From assembly GCA_958296095.1 (NCBI GenBank), contig OY282434.1, positions 1,890,001 to 1,954,000 on the forward strand: DNA of 64,000 nt, read 5' to 3'. Shown piece after piece: positions 45,167 to 54,564 of the stretch. The notes beneath the pieces were generated by a model that was given only the letters and a program-made list of their open reading frames with translations, was not told the DNA's origin and ran no database searches. How positions within the stretch are numbered: position 1 is the stretch's first letter; every line of letters starts with the position of its first letter. Position numbers and translations under genes: made by a program. The DNA comes from an uncultured Oligoflexales bacterium. GTDB lineage: Bacteria; Bdellovibrionota_B; Oligoflexia; Oligoflexales; JAPPIL01.

Positions 45167-46405
45167 TTAATGTGCATAGTTGGTGTTTTCTAAAAATGTT
45201 TTGCGCCCCTGCACGAGGCAAAAAACAACCACTAGCGGCGAAACATACCACAGCACGGCATCGACGTTCTGGGTGATGATACCCAGAAAACGCAGGCTGA
45301 CCAGCAGCAGCCACGCGGCGAGGTGGGCAAAACAGTAGCCACGCACCAGCCGCGGCCAGCAGAAGTTTTTGCGGCGCACAGTCTTTAGCCCGATCCAGCA
45401 GAAAATAAAATCCGTCGGCCAGAACAGCCATAGGTTGGCGTTGTGGTGCAGGTCAAGATGCTCGGAGTAGCACCACGAGACGATCATAACGCTACTCAGT
45501 AGGGTGGCAAAAATTCCCCACAGCATCAACAACGAGCTGTACAGCAAGCGAGAGTTGTAACGCCGAAACAGCAGCCAGCTGAGCAGCAGCAACAGCAGAG
45601 CCACGCCCGCGAACACCACAAAGCTGTCGGTGTCGGAGGACTCCCAGGCCTCGCCCTGATGGATAACTTCCTCAACCTCCAGCAGCGGCTCATCGGTAAA
45701 GTTACCCGCGTCATCGAGCGCTCGCAACTCGCTCATATATTGCTGCAACTTGAGCGGATAAAACATCTCTTGCCACTTCGACAGCGGATAATCGATGCGG
45801 CTGTTCATTAGCATATCAAGGCCGAAGATCACGATGGGGGGGCGATTGAGGTTGCCGCGCACATAATGGCGAAACGTCTGAGCTGTCAGCTGTTCGGCGT
45901 AAGTTTCCTTGACCTTGCCGTGTAACACGCGATCAAGATAGTCCCTGATGATCGTCGCACAGTTGTCAAAAAAATACTGATAGTGGTAGGTAATGTTTTC
46001 GGGGCGCAAGTTGGTCGCGATCAGCTCAAAGAGCTGGGCTTTTTGTTTTTGGGTGAGGTTTATCTTGTTTTGACTCATATAGCGGTTTTCTCGGCGCGTG
46101 TAATGATCGTGCATGCGGGCATAGCCAGATACGCCGAGACGATAGGTAAGAATGCCTTTGAAAAAAACAAAACCAAAAGCCAGCTGGCTACGATAGTCGA
46201 AGATACCCCAGTTGAAATTGTAATCAGCACCGCTATCACGATCGATAATGCGCAATACCGTATGCCCATAACGAGAGTAGAGCTGCTGCCCTAACCCCAA
46301 CGTGACGAGATAGACATCGCCGTTGCGCGGTGGCACAAACTTGCGTGCCCAAGCGACATCGCTCAGCCACACCCACACGAGCAGCACGCCCAGCCGCCAT
46401 CTCAT
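45167..46405 (-). CDS. DUF4105/Lnb-like membrane protein (lipoprotein acyl-transfer family)
   Basis: A 412-residue protein with a signal peptide, then a periplasmic DUF4105 domain with LYSRYGHTVLRI (conserved His, about 47) and FFDNCATIIRDYLD (conserved Cys, about 148). Five or six membrane helices follow (about 262-400). The same family includes Lnb of Gram-positive bacteria, which moves an acyl chain on lipoproteins. A lipoprotein-related role would fit a genome with many lipoproteins but is inference. It overlaps the thioesterase gene by four bases. Confidence 0.8.
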   Translation of the reverse strand: MRWRLGVLLVWVWLSDVAWARKFVPPRNGDVYLVTLGLGQQLYSRYGHTVLRIIDRDSGADYNFNWGIFDYRSQLAFGFVFFKGILTYRLGVSGYARMHDHYTRRENRYMSQNKINLTQKQKAQLFELIATNLRPENITYHYQYFFDNCATIIRDYLDRVLHGKVKETYAEQLTAQTFRHYVRGNLNRPPIVIFGLDMLMNSRIDYPLSKWQEMFYPLKLQQYMSELRALDDAGNFTDEPLLEVEEVIHQGEAWESSDTDSFVVFAGVALLLLLLSWLLFRRYNSRLLYSSLLMLWGIFATLLSSVMIVSWCYSEHLDLHHNANLWLFWPTDFIFCWIGLKTVRRKNFCWPRLVRGYCFAHLAAWLLLVSLRFLGIITQNVDAVLWYVSPLVVVFCLVQGRKTFLENTNYAH

Positions 46406-46899
46406 GTCTTGCCCTCCGCCTGCATTCTGCGCTGCAAGGCCAGCCGCAGTGCCCGCCGCGTTTCTGCCGCGCGGCGACGGCGTTTATCGCGGTCGCTCTG
46501 CACTAACAGAGGGGGTAACGGGCAAGGCTTTCCCTCTTTGTCGAGGGCCACCATGGTTAGATAGGCGCTGGCAGCATGCACGCTTTCCCCTTGCTGGATG
46601 TCCTCCGCCCCGACGCGCACACCCACCTCGCAGCTGGTGTTGCCGACGTAGTTGACCCTCGCCCGCGCCGTGACAATCCAACCCCGCCTAACGGGTTGCT
46701 GAAACTGCAAGGCATCGACCACCGCGGTAACCACAGTCATTTGTGCGTAACGCATGGCACAGATGCCCGCGACGGTATCAATCCAGGCCATCAATGTGCC
46801 ACCGAAGAGCGTGCCGAGATGATTGGTATCGTGGGGTGTGACTATGTTGGTAGTGACAGCCTCACTTGCAGTGCGTGGTTCAATAATTTTTTTGCTCAA
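46402..46899 (-). CDS. acyl-CoA thioesterase, hotdog fold
   Basis: A 165-residue hotdog thioesterase of the YciA/BFIT-like group, expected to hydrolyse acyl-CoA. The start region has NHLGTLFGGTLMAWIDTVAG (about 26-45), with the Asn, Gly-Gly and Asp of the active-site helix, then VVDALQFQQPVRRGW. The C-terminal about 30 residues are a basic arginine-rich helix, longer than usual. It lies 11 bases after pilD, in the same orientation, and its stop overlaps the DUF4105 start. Confidence 0.88.
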   Translation of the reverse strand: MSKKIIEPRTASEAVTTNIVTPHDTNHLGTLFGGTLMAWIDTVAGICAMRYAQMTVVTAVVDALQFQQPVRRGWIVTARARVNYVGNTSCEVGVRVGAEDIQQGESVHAASAYLTMVALDKEGKPCPLPPLLVQSDRDKRRRRAAETRRALRLALQRRMQAEGKT

Positions 46900-46910
46900 A
46901 GCATGACCTT

Positions 46911-47756
46911 CTAATAAAATTTGAAAAAAACCTGAAGTTCCTGCCCGAAAAACAAGTGCATAACCGACCCCAAGGCTAAGTACGGACCGAAAGGGAGCGC
47001 TGATTGAAGATTATACCTCTTTTTACCGATGGGAATCAAAATCATCGCCGTCAACATGCCCAGCAACGAGGCATAGAGTAGCGTTGGCAGCACTGCTTGC
47101 CAGCCGAGCCAACCACCGATACCCGCGAGCAGTTTGGCATCGCCCATGCCCATGCCTACCTTGCCACGTATCAGTTGGTAGCCCCAGGCGATGGCGTAGA
47201 TAACCCCGCCCCCTAGCACGACACCGATGCCTGCACTCTGCCAATCGAGCTCAGGGTGCAGATAGACGACAAGCGGAGTCAAGCCCACCATGCTCAGGCT
47301 GATTTCATCGGGAATGATCATGTGGTGCAAGTCAATCACCGATGCAACTAGCAGCAAGCAGCAGAGACTAGTGGCATGCAGATAGCGCATGAGCTGAGGG
47401 TATGCAATCCCTAGCCCGCCATCGAGACTGATGAAAGGGGCGTAGAAAAACAACCCCGCCACCAACAGTGCACTGCTCAGCTCAACCAGCGGATACTGCA
47501 GTGATAGCCGCTGCTGGCAACAAGCCGTGCGTCCCCGCAACAGCAGGAAACTCACCAGCGGGATGTTAAGATAGAGAGGTATCTGCTGCTCGCAGTGTGG
47601 ACAGCGTGAACGGCGGGAGCTCCAGAAGATGTCGCGTGGCAAGCGGTAGATGAGCACATTGAAAAAACTGCCGAGTATGCTGCCGATGACGAACAGCAGC
47701 AACAACAGCGGCCAGTTCGTCATCACCAGCGGGATAAAATTAACGTAGGTGCTCAT
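46911..47756 (-). CDS. pilD: type IV prepilin peptidase / N-methyltransferase
   Basis: Processes type IV prepilins at the membrane. It has CPHC near residue 52 and a second cysteine pair CC at about 79, a zinc-binding pattern in the N-terminal domain. The two catalytic aspartates lie in SVIDLHHMIIPDE (about 140) and GMGMGDAKLL (about 203). Eight hydrophobic helices are visible. It shares an operon with the thioesterase and DUF4105 genes. Confidence 0.94.
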   Translation of the reverse strand: MSTYVNFIPLVMTNWPLLLLLFVIGSILGSFFNVLIYRLPRDIFWSSRRSRCPHCEQQIPLYLNIPLVSFLLLRGRTACCQQRLSLQYPLVELSSALLVAGLFFYAPFISLDGGLGIAYPQLMRYLHATSLCCLLLVASVIDLHHMIIPDEISLSMVGLTPLVVYLHPELDWQSAGIGVVLGGGVIYAIAWGYQLIRGKVGMGMGDAKLLAGIGGWLGWQAVLPTLLYASLLGMLTAMILIPIGKKRYNLQSALPFGPYLALGSVMHLFFGQELQVFFKFY

Positions 47757-47820
47757 ATGCAGTTGTCGCGTCGGCGGCCCCCGCGAAGTCGAGCCAGTTC
47801 GGTGGTGCAGAGCTGGATCT

Positions 47821-47844
47821 AGGGACGGTTGCCAGCCCGTCCCT
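47821..47844 (-). terminator. hairpin downstream of amtB
   Basis: An 8-base perfect stem, AGGGACGG (47821-47828) and CCGTCCCT (47837-47844), with an 8-base loop begins 20 bases after the amtB stop. No T-run follows on the minus strand, so termination may be weak or Rho-aided. Confidence 0.5.
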
Positions 47845-47863
47845 CCCTCACAGAGAGCCGCAG

Positions 47864-49249
47864 CTAGGTGTTGTCAGTGCCCTCTGCGTCTGACTGAATG
47901 CCTTCGAGGCTCAGAAACTCTGGATAGGCTTCGATGCCAAGCTCCATGATGTCTTGACCGAGGAACTCGCTGTCTTTAGAAACACGTAGACCCAAGGTGT
48001 ATTTCAACACGGCCCAGACGGCGAGCGAACTGACAAACACGAAAGCGCCGATCGCCACGACCCCGATAAGCTGATTGAGCACCGTTGCATCATCGGAAAA
48101 AATCCCTACTGCTAGCGTGCCCCAAATACCGGCGACAAGGTGGGCAGGGATAGCACCGACCACATCGTCGATTTTTAATTTTTCAAACACAGGCACGGAC
48201 AGGGTGGCTAGCAGTCCTCCGATTGCGCCGATGATCAGGGCATACACAGGACTAGTGATGTCGGGGCCCGCGGTGATGGCAACCAGTCCGCTGATTGCAC
48301 CGTTCAAAATCCACAGCACCTGCACGCGGTTGTGGATAATTACGCCGAGTAGCATCGCGGTAATTACACCACCGACGGCGGCGATATTGGTGTTGAAAAG
48401 AACTAAACCGACGGCCGCGGCATCGGCAACACTGCCGAGCGCTAACTGCGAACCACCGTTAAAGCCAAGCCAGCCCAGCCAGAGAATGAACGTACCTAGT
48501 GTCGCCAACGGCACGTTAGAAGCAGGTGTAGGCACGACCGTGCCATCGGGCTTGAATTTACCGACCCGTGGCCCGATGAGCAAAATACCCGCCAGTGCGG
48601 CCCAACCCCCGACGGAATGCACGATCGTCGAACCGGCGAAGTCCTTGAAAGGCTTTTCGCCTCCGCCTAACTGGCTTAACCAGCCACCGCCCCAAGTCCA
48701 TTCACCGATGATCGGATAGACGAACGCGGCGAGGATGAAGACAAAGATCAAAAAAGACCAGAGCCGCACGCGCTCCGCTAATGACCCTGAGACGATCGAC
48801 GCGGTGGTGGCAACGAACACCATTTGAAAAAACACACTAGTCATCGAAAACGTGCCGCTCTTGGTGGCGGCAGCTAGATGCTCAGCATTATCTGACGCAC
48901 TGAGCACACCCAGCTCGAACAATTCTGGGGACACAAAAATACTGAATTCTGCATACATGAGGTTGTAGCCGACGATAAAATATGCCAGACAGGCCACCGC
49001 GTAGAGCATGAGGTTCTTCAGACAGACGATGGCGGTGCTCTTCGCCCGCACCAGCCCACTCTCCAGCATGCAGAAACCCGCGGCCATCCACATCACCAGT
49101 GCCGCGGAAAAAAACAACAGCAGGTTGTTGAGAATGTACTGGGTCTGGGGCGATACCCCCGCGTCAGCTCCCAGCGCCAAGCCAGAAACCCCTACCCCGC
49201 CGAGCAGCAAAAAAACTGCTGCTGGCACTAGGCGCGTTAATTTAACCAT
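47864..49249 (-). CDS. amtB: ammonium transporter
   Basis: A 461-residue ammonium channel with a cleavable signal (1-28) and eleven membrane helices. It has the Amt signature DFAGSTIVHSVGGWAALAG (about 205-225), the twin-histidine pore positions (VHS here and AHLVAG later) and GWLGFNGGSQ. The C-terminal tail ends in EGTDNT and is probably the PII-binding tail. No glnK/PII gene is adjacent, unlike the usual amtB operon. It is divergent from a signalling operon, with 169 bases between starts. Confidence 0.95.
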   Translation of the reverse strand: MVKLTRLVPAAVFLLLGGVGVSGLALGADAGVSPQTQYILNNLLLFFSAALVMWMAAGFCMLESGLVRAKSTAIVCLKNLMLYAVACLAYFIVGYNLMYAEFSIFVSPELFELGVLSASDNAEHLAAATKSGTFSMTSVFFQMVFVATTASIVSGSLAERVRLWSFLIFVFILAAFVYPIIGEWTWGGGWLSQLGGGEKPFKDFAGSTIVHSVGGWAALAGILLIGPRVGKFKPDGTVVPTPASNVPLATLGTFILWLGWLGFNGGSQLALGSVADAAAVGLVLFNTNIAAVGGVITAMLLGVIIHNRVQVLWILNGAISGLVAITAGPDITSPVYALIIGAIGGLLATLSVPVFEKLKIDDVVGAIPAHLVAGIWGTLAVGIFSDDATVLNQLIGVVAIGAFVFVSSLAVWAVLKYTLGLRVSKDSEFLGQDIMELGIEAYPEFLSLEGIQSDAEGTDNT

Positions 49250-49418
49250 GACTACCCCTCCATAACGTTAACGATTAGACTGCCGCTGCCTCTAGGTGCA
49301 GACAATGCGTCCTTGCTTTCTTTGCCAACATGTGACATTTTCCTAAACTGACTGCTTAATTCGTCAGGCGCAGCGCCAGAAGAGTCCTTATACTTTAGAT
49401 AGAGGAGTTTGGGGAATA

Positions 49419-49853
49419 ATGAAACAAAAAAATGATTTGGTGTTTAAACTCAAGCGGAAGGAGGAGCTCGATGCGCTCATGGAGGCGCTGGATGGATTCC
49501 GAAATGAGCACGACCTCGACTACAGGATCTACTTCGATCTTAAGATATGCCTTGAGGAGGTGATCATCAATATCTTCAAGCACGGACAGGGCGATAACAA
49601 GGGTGAGCTTGAGATCGATGTCGCCCTCGGCAGCAAGGATGAGGGGCTGGTCGTGGTGACGGTCGAGGACAATGCCATTCCGTTCAACATCGTCGAGATG
49701 GATAGCGGGGTTGATTTTCAGTCTGGGTTGGACGAGCGACCCATCGGTGGTGTGGGCATCCATCTTGTCAAAAACTTGACGGATGGGCTGACCTATGAGC
49801 GATTGCAGAACGGCAACAACAAGGTCACGTTGAGCAAAAAAACCAACGTCTGA
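49419..49853 (+). CDS. RsbW-like serine kinase / anti-sigma ATPase domain
   Basis: A 144-residue GHKL ATPase of the HATPase_c_2 type. The N box is FDLKICLEEVIINIFKHGQG (about 38-57), the G1 box VVVTVEDNAIPFN and the G2 box ERPIGGVGIHLVKNLTD (about 105-122). In partner-switching systems such proteins sequester a sigma factor or antagonist. GAGGAG precedes the ATG. It is the first gene of a four-gene unit with a receiver-PP2C protein 14 bases downstream. No STAS antagonist gene is visible here. Confidence 0.85.
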   Translation: MKQKNDLVFKLKRKEELDALMEALDGFRNEHDLDYRIYFDLKICLEEVIINIFKHGQGDNKGELEIDVALGSKDEGLVVVTVEDNAIPFNIVEMDSGVDFQSGLDERPIGGVGIHLVKNLTDGLTYERLQNGNNKVTLSKKTNV

Positions 49854-49867
49854 GTGGGGAGGCAGTC

Positions 49868-51028
49868 ATGGTCAAAATTTTGGTGGTAGACGATGAGGTT
49901 GATGTTGAGACCCTCATCATGCAGAAGTTCCGCCGCAAAGTTCACCGCAAGGAGTGGGAGTTCACCTTCAGTCGTAATGGTGAAGAGGCACTGGAGGTGC
50001 TGCACGAGAATCATTCTGTCATTGACATCGTGTTGTCCGACATCAACATGCCCAAGATGGACGGCTTGACGCTGTTGCAAAAAATCGGTGAGGAGGGCTT
50101 CGATCTGCGCACGATCGTGGTCTCTGCCTACAGCGATATCGACAATATCCGCACGGCGATGAACAACGGCGCATTCGACTTTATTACCAAGCCGATCAAT
50201 TTTCAGGACATGGAGCTCACCATCCAGCGCAGCTATCAGAACCTCAACCAGATGCGGGAAGCACTGCGCTCCCGTGACGACCTGCTGGTGTTGAAGAAGG
50301 AACTGAACCTCGCCCACAAGATTCAGAAATCAATCTTGCCGCAGGACTTTCATATTCACAAGAGCAGCGATATCCATGCCTTCATGACTCCTGCGAAGGA
50401 AGTTGGCGGTGACTTCTACGATTTCTTCCAGCTGGACACGGATCACGTGGCGTTTCTGGTCGCCGATGTCTCTGGCAAAGGTGTGCCAGCATCGTTGTTT
50501 GCGATGGCTAACCAAGCTTTGATAAGAGGCATGTCTTCAGGGTTGAGCATTTCCACGGGCGAGCTGCTGAGCAAGATTAACGACAAGTGCTGCGAGAATA
50601 ACGAGAACTGCATGTTCATCACCATATTCTTGGGAATTTTGAACACCACCTCGGGCGAAATAGTTTACACCAACGCGGGGCATACACCGCCTGTGCTCAT
50701 CGACACTGACGGCCAGTGCAGCCTGCTTCCCCTTACTGAAGACGTTCCGCTCGGTATCTCCGAAGGCGAAAAATTCGCCGAGAAAACCGCGACACTCAAG
50801 CCGCAAGACACGATTTTCATCTACACCGACGGCGTTACTGAGGCGATGAATGCTGACGGCGAGGAGTATGGCGAGGAGAGGCTGCTGGTTGAACTCGCTA
50901 GTCAGGCGGGCAAGCCTTTGCCAGAGCTTGATGATCATGTTTACCGTAAAGTTCTTGAGTTCGCCAACGGCGTGCAGCAGTTCGACGACCTCACCTATCT
51001 TTCACTACGTTATCTAGGGCCATCATGA
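49868..51028 (+). CDS. response regulator with PP2C (RsbU/SpoIIE) phosphatase output
   Basis: A 386-residue protein. The receiver domain (about 1-125) has acidic residues D8 and D9, phosphorylation site D58 in LSDINMP, and KP at about 115-116. A coiled linker holds LNLAHKIQKSILP, the usual hinge before PP2C-type domains. The phosphatase domain (about 170-383) has VGGDFYDFF, ADVSGKGVPASLFA and YTNAGHTPP. Phosphorylation by the downstream histidine kinase is a reasonable inference. It overlaps the next gene by four bases. Confidence 0.9.
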   Translation: MVKILVVDDEVDVETLIMQKFRRKVHRKEWEFTFSRNGEEALEVLHENHSVIDIVLSDINMPKMDGLTLLQKIGEEGFDLRTIVVSAYSDIDNIRTAMNNGAFDFITKPINFQDMELTIQRSYQNLNQMREALRSRDDLLVLKKELNLAHKIQKSILPQDFHIHKSSDIHAFMTPAKEVGGDFYDFFQLDTDHVAFLVADVSGKGVPASLFAMANQALIRGMSSGLSISTGELLSKINDKCCENNENCMFITIFLGILNTTSGEIVYTNAGHTPPVLIDTDGQCSLLPLTEDVPLGISEGEKFAEKTATLKPQDTIFIYTDGVTEAMNADGEEYGEERLLVELASQAGKPLPELDDHVYRKVLEFANGVQQFDDLTYLSLRYLGPS

Positions 51029-52239
51029 GTATCTGCCGTGTAGTCATCCTGCTGGTAGCGACTACTTTGCTATCTCCCGCGCGCGCTGAAACCGACAAGC
51101 CCGCGGCAATCGAATCCCGACAGGGGATCACCGACTCCGAGATTTTGATCGGGCAGACGGCCGCGCTGACGGGGGTCGCTAAAGGACTGGGGATCAACAT
51201 GCGGCTCGGCATTCTTGCCGCACTCAAAGAAGTCAACGCCGCGGGTGGTGTGCATGGACGCAAGCTGCGTCTGGTTAGCAAGGACGATGGCTATGAGCCA
51301 GAGCAGACGATTACCAACATCCACGAGTTGATCGATAAGGAGAAAGTCTTCACCCTCGTCGGTGGCGTGGGCACACCAACTTCAAAAGCGGCACTGCCCA
51401 TCGTTGCGAAGACTTCGCTGCTCTACATCGGCCCGTTCACAGGGGCTTCTTTTCTACGCACCTCGCATCTGGATACGGTGATCAACGTGCGCGCTTCCTA
51501 CGCGCAAGAGACGAAGGAGATGGTGACGAGGTTGCGCAAGGATTTAAACATCAGGCGTATTGCGGTACTCTACCAGAACGATTCCTACGGTTTCGACGGT
51601 TTGCGTGGCGTGCAGGCCGCGGTGCAGGAAGTCGAGGGCACGAAGCTCGTTTCGTCTGGCACTTATCGCCGCAACACACTGGCAGTTAAGACGGCATTGC
51701 TCGACATCAAGCGCGGCAAGCCGCAGGCGGTCATCTCCATCGGTTCGTATTTGCCCGTTGCTACTTTCATCAAGTGGGCGAACAAGATAGGCATGCGGGC
51801 GACGGTGTTCATGGCGGTGTCGTTTACTGGCGTTACGCCGATGGCCGCGCAGTTACGAAACAATCGCGGGCGGGTGTTTGTGACACAGGTTGTGCCGCCT
51901 CCAGATAACTTGAAAAGCCCCCTGGTGATAAATTACCGCAAAGCGCTGAAAGCGGTCGATGCCAGGGCGCAGCCCGGTTTTATTTCGTTGGAGGGCTACG
52001 TGGTTGGTCGGCTCGTGGCCGCGGCATTGCAGAAGGCAGGCGCTGATGTTGATCACAGCAGTTTTCTGAAGGCGTTCAAGGCGGTGCGGACTACGTTCGC
52101 GATCGATGACTTACGGCTGACCTACGCCAAGGATGATAATCAGGGTTCTGACAGTGTCTTCTTAACCCGCATTTACCGCGGTAAGATAACGCCAGTGCAA
52201 AGACTCGTCGCGCGGGGCGGCAAGAAACGCAAAAAGTGA
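51025..52239 (+). CDS. ABC-type periplasmic ligand-binding protein without transporter
   Basis: A 404-residue Peripla_BP_6 family protein (branched-chain amino acid/urea type). A signal peptide of about 20 residues is followed by ILIGQTAALTGVAKGLGINM and LVSKDDGYEP, the ligand-pocket segments of the family. ATP-binding and permease genes are absent. It overlaps the phosphatase gene (ATGA) and is followed by a histidine kinase 24 bases on, so it probably senses a ligand for signalling. The ligand is unknown; amtB nearby hints at nitrogen compounds. Confidence 0.88.
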   Translation: MSICRVVILLVATTLLSPARAETDKPAAIESRQGITDSEILIGQTAALTGVAKGLGINMRLGILAALKEVNAAGGVHGRKLRLVSKDDGYEPEQTITNIHELIDKEKVFTLVGGVGTPTSKAALPIVAKTSLLYIGPFTGASFLRTSHLDTVINVRASYAQETKEMVTRLRKDLNIRRIAVLYQNDSYGFDGLRGVQAAVQEVEGTKLVSSGTYRRNTLAVKTALLDIKRGKPQAVISIGSYLPVATFIKWANKIGMRATVFMAVSFTGVTPMAAQLRNNRGRVFVTQVVPPPDNLKSPLVINYRKALKAVDARAQPGFISLEGYVVGRLVAAALQKAGADVDHSSFLKAFKAVRTTFAIDDLRLTYAKDDNQGSDSVFLTRIYRGKITPVQRLVARGGKKRKK

Positions 52240-52263
52240 AGTTGAGAAGGGGGGGCGGCACGC

Positions 52264-54459
52264 TTGGCAGACAAGAAAAAATTTAGATTTTCGATCGGGT
52301 TGCAGCTGTACGTCATTCTTGGTGTGTTCGTCGCCCTGATCATGTTGACTAGTTTGCTGGGGCGGGTGTCGTTGCTGCAGATGAACGACATCCAGAAAAA
52401 CATCACCGAGCAACATATCCCGGAACTTACCATAGCCATCGGGATGGGGCAGGAGAGTGTGGCGCTTGCCAACATCGCGGCAAAGCTGCGGAGTGCGAAC
52501 ACCGAGGACGAGGTGCGCAAGGTCCGGGCTACCGTTGATACGCATGCCGAGCGTCTCGACGAGGTGTTACAGCAACTGGAGGAGATCAATTTAGGTGCTG
52601 ATGCCAATATGATCGTGCTGACAAAGTTTAAGGATTTTTCCAAAGACCTGCTCAGCAACCTCAACTTGCTGGAAAAATCTGCCTATGCCACCATCGGCAT
52701 CAGAAAAAAAATAAAAGCTAGCACCGAGAAGGCGTTGCTGGAAGCCAGAGCGCTGGACAACTTCTTGCTTACCCACATCGATGATCAGACGTTCTTTCTC
52801 AACACAGGCTGGAAGAGTCTCACCCAAAAAAAACCAGCATCGCCCACCCGACGGCTACAGGGAGATACGGTCGGCTATTATCGTAGCATGATGACACTGC
52901 GCTCACGCTCACAGCGCGCCGCCAACCTCCTTGCCGAAGCCGCGCAAATCGCCAACGGCGACCTCATTCAGCCCTTGCGGGAACGTTTTCAAGCGGCGGT
53001 TGATACCAGTAAACGCATGCTACAACGCATTACAGACAAGGGACTACAGCAAAAAGCACGAGAACGTTACGAGGCAATTAGAGCGATCGGCTTGGGCGCG
53101 GCGGACAAGCAGGACGACCCCTCAGGCATGTTTCAGATGATGGAGGCGGTGTTCCAAGAAAGGGATCGCCAAAGCACCTATCTGGCGAGCAACAACGGTA
53201 TTGTGCAGGTGCTGTCGCAGCAAACCGAGAAACTCATCGAGGAGATACAGAGCGCGAGCGGGGGCACTTCCGATATTTTTGCCCAAGCCATCACTCACCG
53301 ACGCAATGAGTTCTTCGCCCTGAGCATTATCTCGGTAATTATTGCCATTTTGGTCGGCAATTTTCTGGTACGCAGAAACCTAATTGGCAGAATAAAAAGC
53401 CTATCCAACACCATGATGACCATGTCGCGGGGCAATCTCCGCACCCCGCTAACTATTCGTGGCAACGATGAGATTACCGACATGAGCCGCTCGCTGGAGG
53501 TATTCCGCCAGCACGCCTACGAAGCACAGAAGCTGGAGTTAGTTGAACGCCTGGCCAAAGAAAACCAAGAAAAAAACGTCGAGTTGGAGAGCACAATTAC
53601 CAAGCTCAAGAACGCACAGCAGCAGATGATTATGCAGGAGAAGCTCGCGTCGCTAGGGCAGTTGACCTCTGGCATTGCGCACGAGATTAAGAACCCGCTG
53701 AACTTCATTACCAACTTCTCGCTCGTCTCGCGGGAGTTGTTGGAGGATATTTCTCGCGAGATCGCTGAGGTGGGCGATAAGCTCCCCGCCGATAACAAGT
53801 CCTTCGTCGAGGAGGTGCTGCGTGATCTTTACGGCAACATGGAAAAGATCAACTTTCACGGGCAGCGTGCCAACGACATCGTCAAGGGCATGTTGCAGCA
53901 TTCACGTGGCGGCGACGCGGGGGCGACGGAAGAAATTGTCTTCGGTCGTTTCCTCGACAGCACTATCAACCTCGCCTATCAGGGTAAACGCACTTCCAGC
54001 AAAGAGTTTAATGTTGACATCAAGAAATCCTACGACGAGCAAATTGACAAGGTGAAGCTTAACCCGCAGGATATTTCTAGGGTAATTCTCAACCTCGTTA
54101 CCAATGCCTGCGATGCGGTCGAAGATAAGCGCAGGCGCGACGACACGGACAACGATTATCAGCCAACAATTTGGATTGAAACCAAAAAAATCGGCGACGA
54201 CGGTCACCCGATGGTGGAAGTCAGAGTACGCGACAACGGCCCTGGCATTCCTGAAAAACTCACCAAGAAAGTCTTCGACCCCTTCTTCACCACCAAACCC
54301 ACCGACAAGGGCACGGGGCTTGGTCTGTCGCTTTCGCACGACATCATTGCCAAACACCGCGGCGTGCTCAAGCTGCAACGTCTTGAAGAGGGCACGGAGT
54401 TCATCGTCGAACTGCCCCTCGACGCGGGCCTCGAACTCACCGAACAGAGCTCCGCCTAA
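52264..54459 (+). CDS. membrane sensor histidine kinase
   Basis: A 731-residue kinase with a TTG start behind a G-rich ribosome site. TM1 is at about 13-35 and a helical periplasmic domain spans about 36-350. TM2 (about 352-372) leads to HAMP, then a coiled coil. HisKA has GIAHEIKNPLNFITN with phosphorylated His near 472. HATPase motifs are LNLVTNACDAV, RDNGPGIPE and DPFFTTKPTDKGTGLGLSLS. It is last in the four-gene signalling operon and may be controlled by the ligand-binding protein encoded just upstream. Confidence 0.92.
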   Translation: MADKKKFRFSIGLQLYVILGVFVALIMLTSLLGRVSLLQMNDIQKNITEQHIPELTIAIGMGQESVALANIAAKLRSANTEDEVRKVRATVDTHAERLDEVLQQLEEINLGADANMIVLTKFKDFSKDLLSNLNLLEKSAYATIGIRKKIKASTEKALLEARALDNFLLTHIDDQTFFLNTGWKSLTQKKPASPTRRLQGDTVGYYRSMMTLRSRSQRAANLLAEAAQIANGDLIQPLRERFQAAVDTSKRMLQRITDKGLQQKARERYEAIRAIGLGAADKQDDPSGMFQMMEAVFQERDRQSTYLASNNGIVQVLSQQTEKLIEEIQSASGGTSDIFAQAITHRRNEFFALSIISVIIAILVGNFLVRRNLIGRIKSLSNTMMTMSRGNLRTPLTIRGNDEITDMSRSLEVFRQHAYEAQKLELVERLAKENQEKNVELESTITKLKNAQQQMIMQEKLASLGQLTSGIAHEIKNPLNFITNFSLVSRELLEDISREIAEVGDKLPADNKSFVEEVLRDLYGNMEKINFHGQRANDIVKGMLQHSRGGDAGATEEIVFGRFLDSTINLAYQGKRTSSKEFNVDIKKSYDEQIDKVKLNPQDISRVILNLVTNACDAVEDKRRRDDTDNDYQPTIWIETKKIGDDGHPMVEVRVRDNGPGIPEKLTKKVFDPFFTTKPTDKGTGLGLSLSHDIIAKHRGVLKLQRLEEGTEFIVELPLDAGLELTEQSSA

Positions 54460-54564
54460 GGACTGCACGATGCTTGTCGCATAAGATGCAAGTGTGCCAA
54501 GACCGGTGCGGCGGGGTCGCAATTGCTTTTTCCTGCGCGGATCAGTAGAAGGGAGCGTTAGCAG

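Noticed and set aside
49250..49418. Sigma54 promoter for amtB
   Set aside because: A TGGCA element is present on the minus strand, but the GG-to-GC distance is two bases short of the -24/-12 spacing.
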